DNA of 64,000 nt from DAOSEK01 sp035363095 (lineage in GTDB: Archaea; Nanobdellota; Nanobdellia; Woesearchaeales; UBA119). Under the pieces are notes generated by a model, which worked only from the letters and a program-made list of their open reading frames with translations, had not been told where the DNA came from and ran no database searches. Shown in pieces: positions 29,401 through 39,311 of this stretch (position 1 is its first letter; the number at the start of each line of letters is the position of its first letter). The stretch lies in NCBI GenBank assembly GCA_035363095.1, contig DAOSEK010000001.1, positions 1 through 64,000 on the forward strand, in the 5' to 3' direction. The position numbers and the translations under genes were made by a program.

Positions 29401-31560
29401 TTAATTAACTTCTTTTCCGGTCATATCTACTTTTATTATTGAATTTATAGGACATGATTGAACGCATTTTCCGCAATGAATGCATTTGTCTTGGAGTATT
29501 ATGTGTTTTTTTCCTGTTTGACCATAGATAGCGTTCACAGGACAAACTGAATAACAATTATGGCAACCTATACAGCTATCAATTATTTTGTATGTGATTT
29601 TTGATTTGGCTACTTTTGATAGATATTCATCTTTAAAATATTTTAATGAGGACAGTATTGGGTTTGGAGCGGTTTGACCTAAACCGCAAAGGGAGTTTTC
29701 CTTTACATAATGTGCGAGTTTCTCTATTTTTTGGATATCCTGAATTGAACCATCTTTTGATATGATTCTTTCAAGCATATATTTCATTTGCCTAGTTCCT
29801 TCTCTACAAGGGGTACATTGGCCACAGCTTTCTTTTGATGTAAAATCCAAGAAATAATGGGCGAGTTCTAATATGGAGTTTGTTTCATCAAGCACTATCA
29901 TTCCACCACTTCCAACTATTGAACCGGCTTCTTTTAATGATTCATATCCTATTTTGAGATTTTTAAGTGAATAGGGGATACAACCTCCAGAAGGACCTCC
30001 CGTCTGTATTGCTTTTATGTGACTGCCGTTAAGAGAACCACCACCTATTTTTTCGATAATTACTGATAATTTTTCACCGAAATTTACTTCGATGAGACCT
30101 GTGTTTTTTATGTTGCCACTTAGTGCTAAGACTAGGGTGCCACCTGAATTTTCATCTCCTAATTCTGAAAACCATTCTGCACCATTTTTTAGGATTAGAG
30201 TTACGCAACAATATGTTTTTACATTGTTTATGTTTGTTGGCATTGAATATATTCCTTGACTTGCAGGATAAGGTGGTCTTGGTCTTGGATTGCCTCTATT
30301 TCCCTCAATTGAATGGATTAGTGCAGTTTCTTCACCGCATACAAATGCACCTGCGCCACTCATAAGTTGAAGATCAAAATCAAAACCTAAGTTTAATACG
30401 TTTTCTCCAAGAAATCCTCTTTCATACATGGTTTGAATGGCTTTTTTAAGGGTTGACTCTGCTAAAGGGTATTCTTTTCTTAGGTAGATGAAGCCTTTTT
30501 TCGCGCCTGTTACGAAAGCACAGATTAGCATACCCTCAAGTAGTAAGTAAGGGTTACTTTCAAGAATGCCTCTATCCATGAATGCACCAGGGTCGCCTTC
30601 ATCGGCATTACATACGATGTATTTTAAGGGTATTATGCGATTGTTATCAATTTTATTTGGATTTGTTTTTGAAGTGTTATCTGGTGTGTTGTTTAAATCG
30701 TTATTTGAAGGAAGTTTTGCATCTTTTAGTAACCTCCATTTTTTTGCTGTTGGGAATCCAGCGCCTCCTCTTCCTCTCAGTTTTGATTTTTCTAGGTTTA
30801 ATAGAGTTTTTTCGCTTCCTTCAAATACTGCGTTTTTAAGGCCTATAAAACCACCTAGATGAATATATTCTTCAAGGTTTAAGGGATTGATAAAGCCACA
30901 ATCTTTTAGTATCACCCTGTTTTGATGTTTGAAAAAAGGTATATCGGCAAAGTAGGGATATGATTTTTTTTCATCTGAGAATGTTTTTTCTGAGAGTATT
31001 TTGTTGTCTATGATCGAAGCGATAATAGAACTTGCATCACTTGGTTTGAGATGACAGTAGAATATGTTTTGTGGTTGTATTATTGCCGTTGGACCTACTT
31101 GACAAAAGCCATGACACCCAGTCTGTTTGATTTGGATGGAAATTTTTTTTGAGTTTAGAAGGGATTTGTTTTCAATTATTGTTTTTTTTATTGCAGAAAT
31201 TATGTCTAATGAATCGCGGGATTTGCAACCCGTTGCCCCACAAACACAGATGGTGTATTCGCTTATGGTATGTTTTTTTGTTATATTCTTTTTTGATGTA
31301 TTTTCTTTTGAACTAGGTTTTTTTATATGAGATTTTTTTATATGAGGGCTTTTTGTTCTTTTGATTTTTTTTGTTGTGTTTTTAATCGCAAGGGTATCAG
31401 TGACAAGGGTATTAGTGATTGGGTTATTATTAGGATTATTAGGATTAGTATTATTAGCATTATTATTATTAGGAGTAGTATTATTAGTTACTGGATCACT
31501 AGTTAAAGTTTTTAATTTTGTTGTTTTCTTTTTTTGATTTTTGTTTTTTGGGTTTTTCAT
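29401..31560 (-). CDS. hydB: NADH-dependent hydrogenase beta subunit (NuoF-like)
   Basis: FMN/NADH-binding electron-input subunit. After a 95-residue Asn/Thr/Lys-rich extension come a thioredoxin-like [2Fe-2S] domain (CVCGATGC with GCHGFCQVG), the NuoF core with GRGGAGFPTAKKW and NADEGDPGAFMDRG, and a SLBB segment. SCGQCTPCREGTRQ provides the N3-type cluster ligands, and two C-terminal [4Fe-4S] ferredoxin motifs follow (CIGCHNCYSVC, CIHCGKCVQSC). This layout is that of HydB of electron-bifurcating HydABC. At 719 residues it is about 90 longer than usual because of the N-terminal extension, coded by an AAT-rich tract. Its start overlaps the hydC stop by 4 bp. Confidence 0.95.
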   Translation of the reverse strand: MKNPKNKNQKKKTTKLKTLTSDPVTNNTTPNNNNANNTNPNNPNNNPITNTLVTDTLAIKNTTKKIKRTKSPHIKKSHIKKPSSKENTSKKNITKKHTISEYTICVCGATGCKSRDSLDIISAIKKTIIENKSLLNSKKISIQIKQTGCHGFCQVGPTAIIQPQNIFYCHLKPSDASSIIASIIDNKILSEKTFSDEKKSYPYFADIPFFKHQNRVILKDCGFINPLNLEEYIHLGGFIGLKNAVFEGSEKTLLNLEKSKLRGRGGAGFPTAKKWRLLKDAKLPSNNDLNNTPDNTSKTNPNKIDNNRIIPLKYIVCNADEGDPGAFMDRGILESNPYLLLEGMLICAFVTGAKKGFIYLRKEYPLAESTLKKAIQTMYERGFLGENVLNLGFDFDLQLMSGAGAFVCGEETALIHSIEGNRGNPRPRPPYPASQGIYSMPTNINNVKTYCCVTLILKNGAEWFSELGDENSGGTLVLALSGNIKNTGLIEVNFGEKLSVIIEKIGGGSLNGSHIKAIQTGGPSGGCIPYSLKNLKIGYESLKEAGSIVGSGGMIVLDETNSILELAHYFLDFTSKESCGQCTPCREGTRQMKYMLERIISKDGSIQDIQKIEKLAHYVKENSLCGLGQTAPNPILSSLKYFKDEYLSKVAKSKITYKIIDSCIGCHNCYSVCPVNAIYGQTGKKHIILQDKCIHCGKCVQSCPINSIIKVDMTGKEVN

Positions 31561-32042
31561 TTTTTATTTAGAGAATGTTTTTTTAGTATATCTTTTATTT
31601 TCTCTTTGTTTAGGTTTCCATATATTTTTCCATTTATCATTGCAACGGGTGCAAGTGCACAAGCTCCAAGGCATCTTACTTCCTGAAGAGAAAATGCTAA
31701 GTCTTTTGTGGTTTCTCCAAGTTTTATTCCAAGTTCGGTTTCAAATATTTTTATTATTTCAAGACTGCCTTTCACTCTACAAGCAGTCCCATCACAGACT
31801 TGAATTGATATTTTTCCGTTTTTTTGAAAACTAAAGTAGCTGTAAAATGATAGTATGCTAAATATTCTTGATAGGGGAATTTTTAATTCTGTTGAGATGA
31901 AGTCTGCATCATCTGGGGATACAAATCCCTGTTTTTCTTGAATTTCTATTAGTAAAGATAATAGGTTTAGCCTTTTTTGTTTAGTGTGATTGTGTACTAT
32001 TGTTTTAACCTCATTTGAGATGTTTGTGTTTAAATTTGTCAT
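31557..32042 (-). CDS. hydC: NADH-dependent hydrogenase gamma subunit (NuoE-like)
   Basis: A 161-residue thioredoxin-fold [2Fe-2S] protein that pairs with HydB. The four ligands are in VCDGTACRVKGS and RCLGACALAPVAMIN, the standard C-x4-C...C-x3-C pattern. The N-terminal helical bundle (LLSLLIEIQEKQGFVSPDD) is typical. It is the first gene of hydC-hydB-hydA, with AAGGAT before its ATG, and overlaps hydB by ATGA. It is divergent from ychF across a 1.2-kb gap. Confidence 0.95.
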   Translation of the reverse strand: MTNLNTNISNEVKTIVHNHTKQKRLNLLSLLIEIQEKQGFVSPDDADFISTELKIPLSRIFSILSFYSYFSFQKNGKISIQVCDGTACRVKGSLEIIKIFETELGIKLGETTKDLAFSLQEVRCLGACALAPVAMINGKIYGNLNKEKIKDILKKHSLNKK

Positions 32043-32175
32043 GATGTATCCTTCTTTGGGTGCTGATTTTTTATTTTTGTTAATTTATTGTAAAAAGGTT
32101 TTTTATGAATTTTTCAAAGATTTTAAATAGATTTGAAATTCAATTGTGAATTAGTTTGAAACTCTAAATTAGTTT

Positions 32176-32440
32176 GATTTCATGAAATCCTAGTTCATTT
32201 TGTATACTTTGGTTAATAGAAAAGCATACCGCGTGTTTCAATAAGAGGGTTTGGTACGCTTTTTTGTAATCAACAACCTAGCTTTAATACAGTGCATGTT
32301 TTTATATTACCTATATGCCTCGCCCTTTAGGGGGAGGTTGTTGATTTTTCAAGCAAAAAGGTTGAATGAACGGATTCACATAACCTTTAACCTCAATTAT
32401 TCGCGGGATACCTCGATATGTATGCCAATTTTTTTCATTA
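32176..32440 (+). repeat. Dispersed hairpin repeat, copy R6, full-length
   Basis: Begins with the palindrome GATTTCATGAAATC and keeps the order B-C-D-B-A as in R2, though its A hairpin (ACCTCGATATGTATGCC) and C stem have decayed. It is upstream of hydC and may overlap its promoter region. Confidence 0.8.
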
Positions 32441-32730
32441 TGATTTTGTACTAATGTTTATTTTCCTTTTAATGTTACCTAAATTTGACTGTGTTGATAT
32501 TTAGTTGAGTGTATAATTTGATTGTAAAGATACTATTAAATGAAGTAATGTATAGACCACTACGTTTTATCCTGAAAACAAGATTATTTAAAGCTTTTTA
32601 TTTTAAAATCTAATAAAAAAGTGCACTAAAAGAGTGTTTTTTCTATTTTGTTTAGTTTCATTTGTTCTTTTGGATATTGTTCTTGAATATTTTGTTTTAA
32701 TGTGAGCATAACCAGTTTGTCGAGTAGAGC

Positions 32731-33101
32731 ATATTAGATAAAAAAATGAGGAAAATATATGTTGAGAAGAGAAAGGTAGGGTAAATGAAAAGGTGTTGAG
32801 GAAAGAAATATAAGTTGAGTTAAGAGATGTTGAGAAAAGAAAGATAGGGTAAATGAAGAGATGTTAAAGATAGAGATATAAGTTGAGTTAAGAGATGTTG
32901 AGAAAAGAAGTATAGGGTAAATGAAGAGATGTTAAAGATTGAGATATAAGTTGAGTTAAGAGATGTTGAGAAAAGAAGTATAGGGTAAATGAAGAGATGT
33001 TAAAGATTGAGATATAAGTTGAGTTAAGAGATGTTGAGAAAAGAAAGATAGGGTAAATGAAGAGATGTTGAGGTAAGAAATGTAAAGTAAGGAAATTTAT
33101 A
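32731..33101. repeat. Cytosine-free tract with 68-bp tandem repeats
   Basis: For 371 bp the plus strand contains no C at all. Inside it, a unit beginning TTGAGTTAAGAGATGTTGAG recurs at 32815, 32883, 32951 and 33019, exactly 68 bp apart, with a diverged unit before it. The period is not a multiple of three and stops occur in all frames, so it is noncoding. It lies in the divergent gap between hydC and ychF. The rest of 32043-33235 holds R6 and AT-rich sequence. Confidence 0.92.
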
Positions 33102-33235
33102 CACCTTCAAAAAACATATAGCTTCAAAAGGAATAGATTAAGACAAGTATGAAATAATGTTTTTGTTGTGCGCAAAGTTAGGGATACTTGCAAATAGAAA
33201 GAGATAAATATTATTAGAAAAAATGCTTTGGTAAT

Positions 33236-34435
33236 ATGTTGATAGGCATTGTAGGAAAACCAAATGTTGGGAAATCGACTTTTTTTAAGGCTTCGACTTT
33301 AGCGGATGTTTATATTGCGAATTTTCCGTTTGCAACAATTAAGCCCAATCATGGGGTAGGCTTTGTCAAGGTTAAATGTGTTGATGAGTTTTTTAATGTG
33401 CAATGCATGCCTAAACATGGATATTGTATTAATCATAACAGGTTTGTTCCGATTGATATGATTGATGTTGCTGGTCTTGTTCCCGGAGCTTTTGAAGGTA
33501 AGGGAATGGGTAATCAATTCTTGGATGATTTAAGGCAAGCGGATGCTTTAGTTCATATTATTGATGCTTCAGGAAGCACTAATGAGAAAGGAGAGAGTGT
33601 AGAAATTAATTCTTATGACCCTGCAAATGATATTCGATTTTTGGATACAGAGATTGATATGTGGTTTTTAGGGATTTTTAAGAAGGTTTGGAGTAGGTTT
33701 TCAAGGCAGGTTATGCAGGAACATGAGGAGATTTCTAAGGCCATTGCAAAACAGTTTACTGGGCTTGGTGCTGATGAGGATATGATTAAAGATATTGCTA
33801 ATTCTTTGTCTTTGAAAGAGAAGGCTATTACTTCTTGGAGTGATGAGGATCTTAGCAGATTTGTTAAAGAAATTAGAAGGAGAACTAAGCCGATGGTAAT
33901 TGCTGCAAATAAGGCAGATACACCTTGTGCAATGGAGAATATTGAGAGGCTTAGAAAAGAGTTTTCGGATTATAAGATCATTCCATGCTCAAGTGAGGCT
34001 GAACTTGCTTTAAGAGAGGCAGGGAAAAAAGGGCTTATTGAGTATATTCCCGGAGAATCAGATTTCAGGATTTTAAAAGAGGATAGTCTTGATGAAAAAC
34101 AAAAGAGGGCTTTAGAGTTTATTAGAAATTCTGTTTTGAAAAGGCTTGGCTCTACAGGGGTTCAAGAGATATTAAATACTTGCGTTTTTGATGTTTTAAG
34201 ATATGTTTATGTTTTTCCAGGGGGAGTTAGTAAACTTGAGGATCAATACGGAAATGTGCTTCCGGATTGCTTTTTAATGAAACCCGGCTCTACAGCTTTA
34301 GATTTTGCATATAAGGTTCATAGTGATATTGGAGATAATTTTGTAAAGGCGATTGATGTGAAAAAGAAGATGCCTGTTGGAAGAGATTTTGTGCTTTCAA
34401 ATGGGGATGTTATTGAGATTATGACAAGGAAATGA
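33236..34435 (+). CDS. ychF: YchF/OLA1-type ATPase-GTPase, archaeal form
   Basis: A ribosome-associated Obg-family P-loop protein. Walker A is GKPNVGKST at residues 7-15, switch II region DVAGLVPGAFEGKGMGNQFLDDLRQADALVHIID, and the base-specificity segment IAANKADTP. A coiled segment separates the G domain from a C-terminal TGS domain (VFPGGVSKLEDQYG ... IEIMTRK). Length 399 is typical. The ATG at 33236 lies about 30 bp after a TATA-like AGATAAATATTATT. Confidence 0.95.
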   Translation: MLIGIVGKPNVGKSTFFKASTLADVYIANFPFATIKPNHGVGFVKVKCVDEFFNVQCMPKHGYCINHNRFVPIDMIDVAGLVPGAFEGKGMGNQFLDDLRQADALVHIIDASGSTNEKGESVEINSYDPANDIRFLDTEIDMWFLGIFKKVWSRFSRQVMQEHEEISKAIAKQFTGLGADEDMIKDIANSLSLKEKAITSWSDEDLSRFVKEIRRRTKPMVIAANKADTPCAMENIERLRKEFSDYKIIPCSSEAELALREAGKKGLIEYIPGESDFRILKEDSLDEKQKRALEFIRNSVLKRLGSTGVQEILNTCVFDVLRYVYVFPGGVSKLEDQYGNVLPDCFLMKPGSTALDFAYKVHSDIGDNFVKAIDVKKKMPVGRDFVLSNGDVIEIMTRK

Positions 34436-34581
34436 AACAGTATGAGATGGCTTTAAGGTTTATTAGATTTAATAAAAAAATTATCATAATCTTTCGTGCT
34501 TTGCCTTTTTAATTTTTGAAATTTTGCGTTTTAGAGTATCTTAGAGGTTGCCATTTAAAAACTCAACTGTACTACTATTCA

Positions 34582-34712
34582 AATGAAAAATCTCGGCGTA
34601 AATTCCCCAAGTATCTCAGGGATAGTCGAGGTTAAACGTTATGTTAATCAGTCTAGTCAAACTTTCAGCTTTAAAAATTAACCAAAGTATGGGAATTACA
34701 GATTCATATAAT
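34582..34712. repeat. Dispersed hairpin repeat, degenerate copy R7
   Basis: Reverse orientation: ATGAAAAATCTCGGCGTAAA, then GTCGAGGTTAAAC, CAGTCTAGTC, ACCAAAGTATGGGAATTAC, AGATTCATATAAT. It separates the convergent ychF and secretion gene and reaches the stop codon of the latter. Confidence 0.7.
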
Positions 34713-36880
34713 TAAGCCATAAACTGACTTATCCCTACTGTTATCAGGCTAAACATTATTGAGACTACTGTTGAAACTAAGAAATAAAGAATTATTCCTC
34801 GGGATAGGCTTTTTCCTAGGGTGTATTTTCTATATACTGAATCCTCACCTTTTTCTATGGTTGATGCAAGGTAAGACATGATGATTATGACTTCTACTAC
34901 ATAAATACCTACTACTATTTGGAAGAAATATGTTGGAATGCCAATACTGAATATACTTTGGAACTGTCCTGCAGCACCTGGAACACTTTCGCCTCCAAGC
35001 CCTGCAGAGTTTATTGCGTTGCTTTTTTCATTTACTAGGTTGATTATGTTTGATAAAAGCCCGGTAATACCTACGACTACTCCGCCGATTACAGGTGTCA
35101 AAAAGTTCATTTGGGATTTTATGCTTGTTATGATATCGGATAATAGATCCCTAAGTCTTTCGTTGACTCTATGGATTTGTTTTAGGTATTCTGAAACGTT
35201 AAGCATTGCAATTGATGCGATTAGTGGTCCTTTGGTCACGCTTTGGGATAATACTTTCATTGAGCTTTCTATCATGTTTGAAGGGTAATACATAATAGCA
35301 CCGTGTTTCCTATCAAAGATAGCTTCGTTTATCCCCATTCCAAGCCTTTTTATGTTGTCAGCTATTATTCTGAAAAATCTTCCGATTAGGTTATCGCCAC
35401 CAATTGTTGCTACATTTTCTATTGCTAGTTCTGCAGGGATTCCATCTGCAAGCCTATTTCCTAATTGAAATAATGCTGAGCTAAATTGTTTTTCTAGAAG
35501 TGCTGCTTCTTCTCTTTGCTTGTTGATTGCTGAGTATTTTATGTTAAAGTAGATTGCAATTGAGAGTCCAAATGCTAGTGATATGAAAAGAGATAGTATT
35601 ACTGCACCTATGCCAAAGGGACCTATGTATTGCTCAGTTTGCTGATTTAAGGTATATCCTAAAAAGTTCATTACTGAAGGGATTATTTCAATATCAAATG
35701 TTGGATCCATTGCGTGCATTATGAGCGGGCTTAAACCTATTAAGAAAAGAACCAAGAATACGCTTATGGCTGCAAGGATAGGGGATATTGAAAATTTAAG
35801 GCCTGCAAAGTTAATCTGCTTTTTTGGAGGTGCAGAGATTAAAAGCTCTTCTTCTATTCCTCCACCACCATAACCTGTGGGTCTTGTTGAAAGGATTTGG
35901 ATAGCCATGTAAAATACTGCAAATGGCAAAAGAACATCATATAGCAATAGTATGTGATACCATTTTACTCCTTCCATTAGTCCGGCAACTAAAGGAAGCA
36001 TTATCAGACTTAGTATGGGAAGCACAATCCCAATCATGTTTAAAGAGTCTATTGGACCTTTAAGGTCTTGGGCAAAATGAAGCATTTTTTCATATGTTTC
36101 ATCAAGTATGAATGATAGGGCTCTGTTTAGGATTTCTATTCTTCGGGTTTCAGAGCCTTCGTAAAGGGAGCTTTCAATTATCCTGAATACTTCTATGAAT
36201 TCATCATTATATCCTTTCCATCTCATTAAATAGTTGTTTAGGGAATCTTTTAGGGTTCTGAATTTTCCGGATTCTACGTCCCAAAGGATTTTTTTAAAAT
36301 CTATTGATAATGGCGGGATTAGATGGTTTGCTGCAAATCTTATTGCAAGCTCAAGATTTGAGGTGTGTCTCATGTAGGTTACAATATAAAATATTGAGAG
36401 AACCATTTGGTTTGATGATTTCATTCTCCAGCGTGTTGCAAGGATTGAAGGGATTTTTTGCAAGGGGATCATTGCAAACATCCCTAATGCTAAAAAGAAA
36501 AATATCATGAAAAAATCATAATTTTCATTTAGAAAACCGACTAGGGCAATTGTGAATATTGCTAAAAGCATCCCGATAAGTGGGAAGAATACTGAAAAGC
36601 TTGTGGCACCTTCAGGTGTAATGTTTAGGTGACATGTTTCTATATCGTATTCAAGTTGATTTCTTGTTTTTTTGTCAGGAGCTACTTTTAAAAGATTTTC
36701 AGATAGACTGCAAAGTTTTTCATAAAATGATAGCTTTGGTTTTTCCATCTCTTTTTTAAATTCTTTGTAATCTGCGGAGATTATGTTTTCTGCATTGTCT
36801 TCAGGGCTGTTTGAGATAAGAGAGGCAATTCTCTTTTTGTATTTGGCTGCTATCTCTTTTGTGTATTCATCTTGGTTCAT
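34712..36880 (-). CDS. Type II/IV secretion-like polytopic membrane protein (TadC/GspF family)
   Basis: A 722-residue protein with two T2SSF-type cytoplasmic helical domains (around residues 165-290 and 470-600) separated by about seven to nine hydrophobic segments, the double form found in archaeal pilus and secretion platforms such as FlaJ. The N-terminal 90 residues are cytoplasmic and charged. It would act as the membrane platform for the ATPase whose gene lies 133 bp upstream on the same strand. No pilin gene is next to it, so the exported product is unknown. Confidence 0.87.
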   Translation of the reverse strand: MNQDEYTKEIAAKYKKRIASLISNSPEDNAENIISADYKEFKKEMEKPKLSFYEKLCSLSENLLKVAPDKKTRNQLEYDIETCHLNITPEGATSFSVFFPLIGMLLAIFTIALVGFLNENYDFFMIFFFLALGMFAMIPLQKIPSILATRWRMKSSNQMVLSIFYIVTYMRHTSNLELAIRFAANHLIPPLSIDFKKILWDVESGKFRTLKDSLNNYLMRWKGYNDEFIEVFRIIESSLYEGSETRRIEILNRALSFILDETYEKMLHFAQDLKGPIDSLNMIGIVLPILSLIMLPLVAGLMEGVKWYHILLLYDVLLPFAVFYMAIQILSTRPTGYGGGGIEEELLISAPPKKQINFAGLKFSISPILAAISVFLVLFLIGLSPLIMHAMDPTFDIEIIPSVMNFLGYTLNQQTEQYIGPFGIGAVILSLFISLAFGLSIAIYFNIKYSAINKQREEAALLEKQFSSALFQLGNRLADGIPAELAIENVATIGGDNLIGRFFRIIADNIKRLGMGINEAIFDRKHGAIMYYPSNMIESSMKVLSQSVTKGPLIASIAMLNVSEYLKQIHRVNERLRDLLSDIITSIKSQMNFLTPVIGGVVVGITGLLSNIINLVNEKSNAINSAGLGGESVPGAAGQFQSIFSIGIPTYFFQIVVGIYVVEVIIIMSYLASTIEKGEDSVYRKYTLGKSLSRGIILYFLVSTVVSIMFSLITVGISQFMA

Positions 36881-37013
36881 TGTAAAAGCCCTTTTTTAAG
36901 TCAGTATGAGTCTTTTTATGCCTTAGCGATGTGCAAAGATCTAAAGTGAAAATATTTTAAGACCAATTTGAAATTAAGTTTTTATTTTGAAAAAAACTAA
37001 TGTTAAAAATCTG

Positions 37014-39311
37014 TTAGGATAAGATTTTTTTCTTCCATTTGCTTTTTTTAACTTCTTCGATTAGCCAATCAGACCATCTTTGAAATATTTTGTCGCTATC
37101 AAGTTTTCCGTGTTTTGAGAGCACGTAATCAGAGGATCTGTGAAATTCATCGTTTGCAAGGATTACAAAGTCGGCTTCTAAGAGATCGGGGTTATTTAAT
37201 TTGTCTGAGATTTTTACAATTTCTTCTTTGATTTTGGCTCTAAGTATTATGTTGCTCCATAGAGCGTCCCAGTTTCCAGCCCATTCTTTTACATTGGATG
37301 CGATGGATTTGAGTATTTCAGAGTCTCCATGGATTAGGTCATCTGAAGGCACTAATTCATCTCTTTTTGAGTCATATTTCATTATGTCTACAAATCCGTT
37401 TTCTGCTAAAGGGTCTTGCTCCCAGTTTTTTCTTACTTCAGTTATTTGGGTAATTCTTCTCCATTTGTGAAGCCCATCAGCAGATTTTATTGGGTTTGCG
37501 ACAATAATTATATCTGTTGCCTTAAATGAGGTTTTTGGAACTTGAAGGTCGTTTACAACTCTATCAAAAACTCCGTAAGGACTATCTCCGTGAATTGTTC
37601 CTGCTACTACGTTTGCAAGTGCTCCTACTCTCATTGCTTCATAAAGTGCTTTTGCTTCTGTGCTTCTTACTTCGCCTACTATAAGGCAGGAGTCTCCAAG
37701 ACGAAGCGTTGTTCTTATTCCTTCGTCTGCTGGAACTTCAGAAGAGTTTTTTGTTAGAGCCGCTGCAACTTTCATTGATTGTATGTTATAGTTTAAATCC
37801 CTTAGGGAATCTGTGGGAAGCTCTAGTGTATCTTCTATTGTGATTATTCTTAGTGTGCGCATTATTTCAGTCATCATGGAGCCTAAAAATGAGGATTTTC
37901 CAGCACTCCTTGTTCCAGCTACAAGTATTGTTCTTGCACCATCAATTAGGAAGCTAATTATGCCTGCAGCTAAAGGGTTTATCATCCTTGCTTTGATGAA
38001 TAATGGAAGTGTCCATGGTTTGTCCCTATGCCTTCTAAATGCGTATGCTAAGCCTGTTGGATTTAGAGGTGCAGAAATCACGGCTACTCTTGCTCTTGAG
38101 GATTCTAATGCGATATCAGTATCTAAAATGGGGTTTGCTTCATCAAGGGGTCTTCCTGAAATCATTCTTAGTTTTGAAGCCCAAGATTCTGTTTCGTTTA
38201 TTGTGGGTATTATGTTAGTAGTGCATTCATGGTATTGCTCATGAATTAGAAATATTGGTGTTCGTCCTTGCGGACTATTTACTACTAGATCTTGGATTTT
38301 AATATCTCCCATTACTACTTCTATTAGTCCGAAACCTACTGTGTATCTTACTAGAATTTTTGCGATTTCGTTAATTTCTTCTTCTGTGAAGTTTAGATGT
38401 TTGTATTCTGATAGTTCTTCTATTAGACCTCTTCCTATCTGAAAGAATATTTCTCTCATTCTTTTTGGATCAACAAATTCAGATTTTTTAGGTTTGTGTT
38501 CAGAGATTATGTTTCTTGCGGTTTCAAGGATTGAGTATTTTTCTTCTGAAAGCCTGAATTCAGGCGGGATTATATGATACATTTTTTGGATTGAACTAGG
38601 TTCTTCAAAGACTGTTACTTCGGTGCCATCTGGGAGTTCATAAGAATCAATTGCTAAGGCATCTTTTGGATATGATGCCATTAGCTTTGTGTACATAAAA
38701 TCAGGCTTGACACTTGGGTTTAGGATATTTCTATAGATTGTTCTATCTCCAATTTCAATTCCTGCAAGATATGGGTTTGCTGAGATTATTAGTCTTGTTT
38801 TTTTTAGTTCGCCAATTACTAAGTCAAATTTTTGGATTAATTCTTGAAGGTATATTTTTTTGTTTTCGTCTTCAGAGTTTTTTTGAAGGATTTTTAGTTC
38901 TCTTGATTGACGAAGGAGTCTTACATAAGCACCTATTGGGTCTTCTAAGAGATATTCTTGGATTATCTTTTTGAATTCTACAAAATTATCACTTATTTCT
39001 CTATAGGGGTTAGATAAATCATTTGAGATTGAAATAAATGATGTTAGTTTTTTATTTTTTTGAAATTTGATATAGAGTTTTACTAGTTCAACAAGCATTA
39101 TTGTTTGATGGAAATCGTATTCGTAGTCCCTGTGCTTGTTCATTATTATTTTTGTAGAAAGTTCTGTTTCCCCTAAGGCTCTTAGTACATTTTTCATGCA
39201 GGATTTGTTGTCTTCAATTGAGGGAGAATAAGGACAATTTCGGCAATCAAATTTAAGGACTGTTTCTTCTCCTTCTCTTATTGATTCAAAGGGGCATATG
39301 TTTTCTTCCAT
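37014..39311 (-). CDS. Secretion/pilus assembly ATPase, TadA/VirB11-like
   Basis: A 765-residue hexameric ATPase powering pilus or secretion assembly. Walker A GTRSAGKSS is near residue 465, then the Asp box TIEDTLELP, Walker B-like CLIVGEVRSTEA and the His box GTIHGDSPYG. The N-terminal domain carries four cysteines (C6, C23, C26, C38) that could bind zinc or an Fe-S cluster. It is about 200 residues longer than TadA, mostly in this N-terminal part. It is paired with the TadC-like gene, and two coiled-coil proteins diverge from its promoter. Confidence 0.9.
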   Translation of the reverse strand: MEENICPFESIREGEETVLKFDCRNCPYSPSIEDNKSCMKNVLRALGETELSTKIIMNKHRDYEYDFHQTIMLVELVKLYIKFQKNKKLTSFISISNDLSNPYREISDNFVEFKKIIQEYLLEDPIGAYVRLLRQSRELKILQKNSEDENKKIYLQELIQKFDLVIGELKKTRLIISANPYLAGIEIGDRTIYRNILNPSVKPDFMYTKLMASYPKDALAIDSYELPDGTEVTVFEEPSSIQKMYHIIPPEFRLSEEKYSILETARNIISEHKPKKSEFVDPKRMREIFFQIGRGLIEELSEYKHLNFTEEEINEIAKILVRYTVGFGLIEVVMGDIKIQDLVVNSPQGRTPIFLIHEQYHECTTNIIPTINETESWASKLRMISGRPLDEANPILDTDIALESSRARVAVISAPLNPTGLAYAFRRHRDKPWTLPLFIKARMINPLAAGIISFLIDGARTILVAGTRSAGKSSFLGSMMTEIMRTLRIITIEDTLELPTDSLRDLNYNIQSMKVAAALTKNSSEVPADEGIRTTLRLGDSCLIVGEVRSTEAKALYEAMRVGALANVVAGTIHGDSPYGVFDRVVNDLQVPKTSFKATDIIIVANPIKSADGLHKWRRITQITEVRKNWEQDPLAENGFVDIMKYDSKRDELVPSDDLIHGDSEILKSIASNVKEWAGNWDALWSNIILRAKIKEEIVKISDKLNNPDLLEADFVILANDEFHRSSDYVLSKHGKLDSDKIFQRWSDWLIEEVKKSKWKKKILS

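Noticed and set aside
32740..33090. CRISPR array suggested by regular 68-bp spacing
   Set aside because: The whole 68-bp unit repeats with no unique spacers, no palindromic repeat and no cas gene nearby. It is a tandem repeat.
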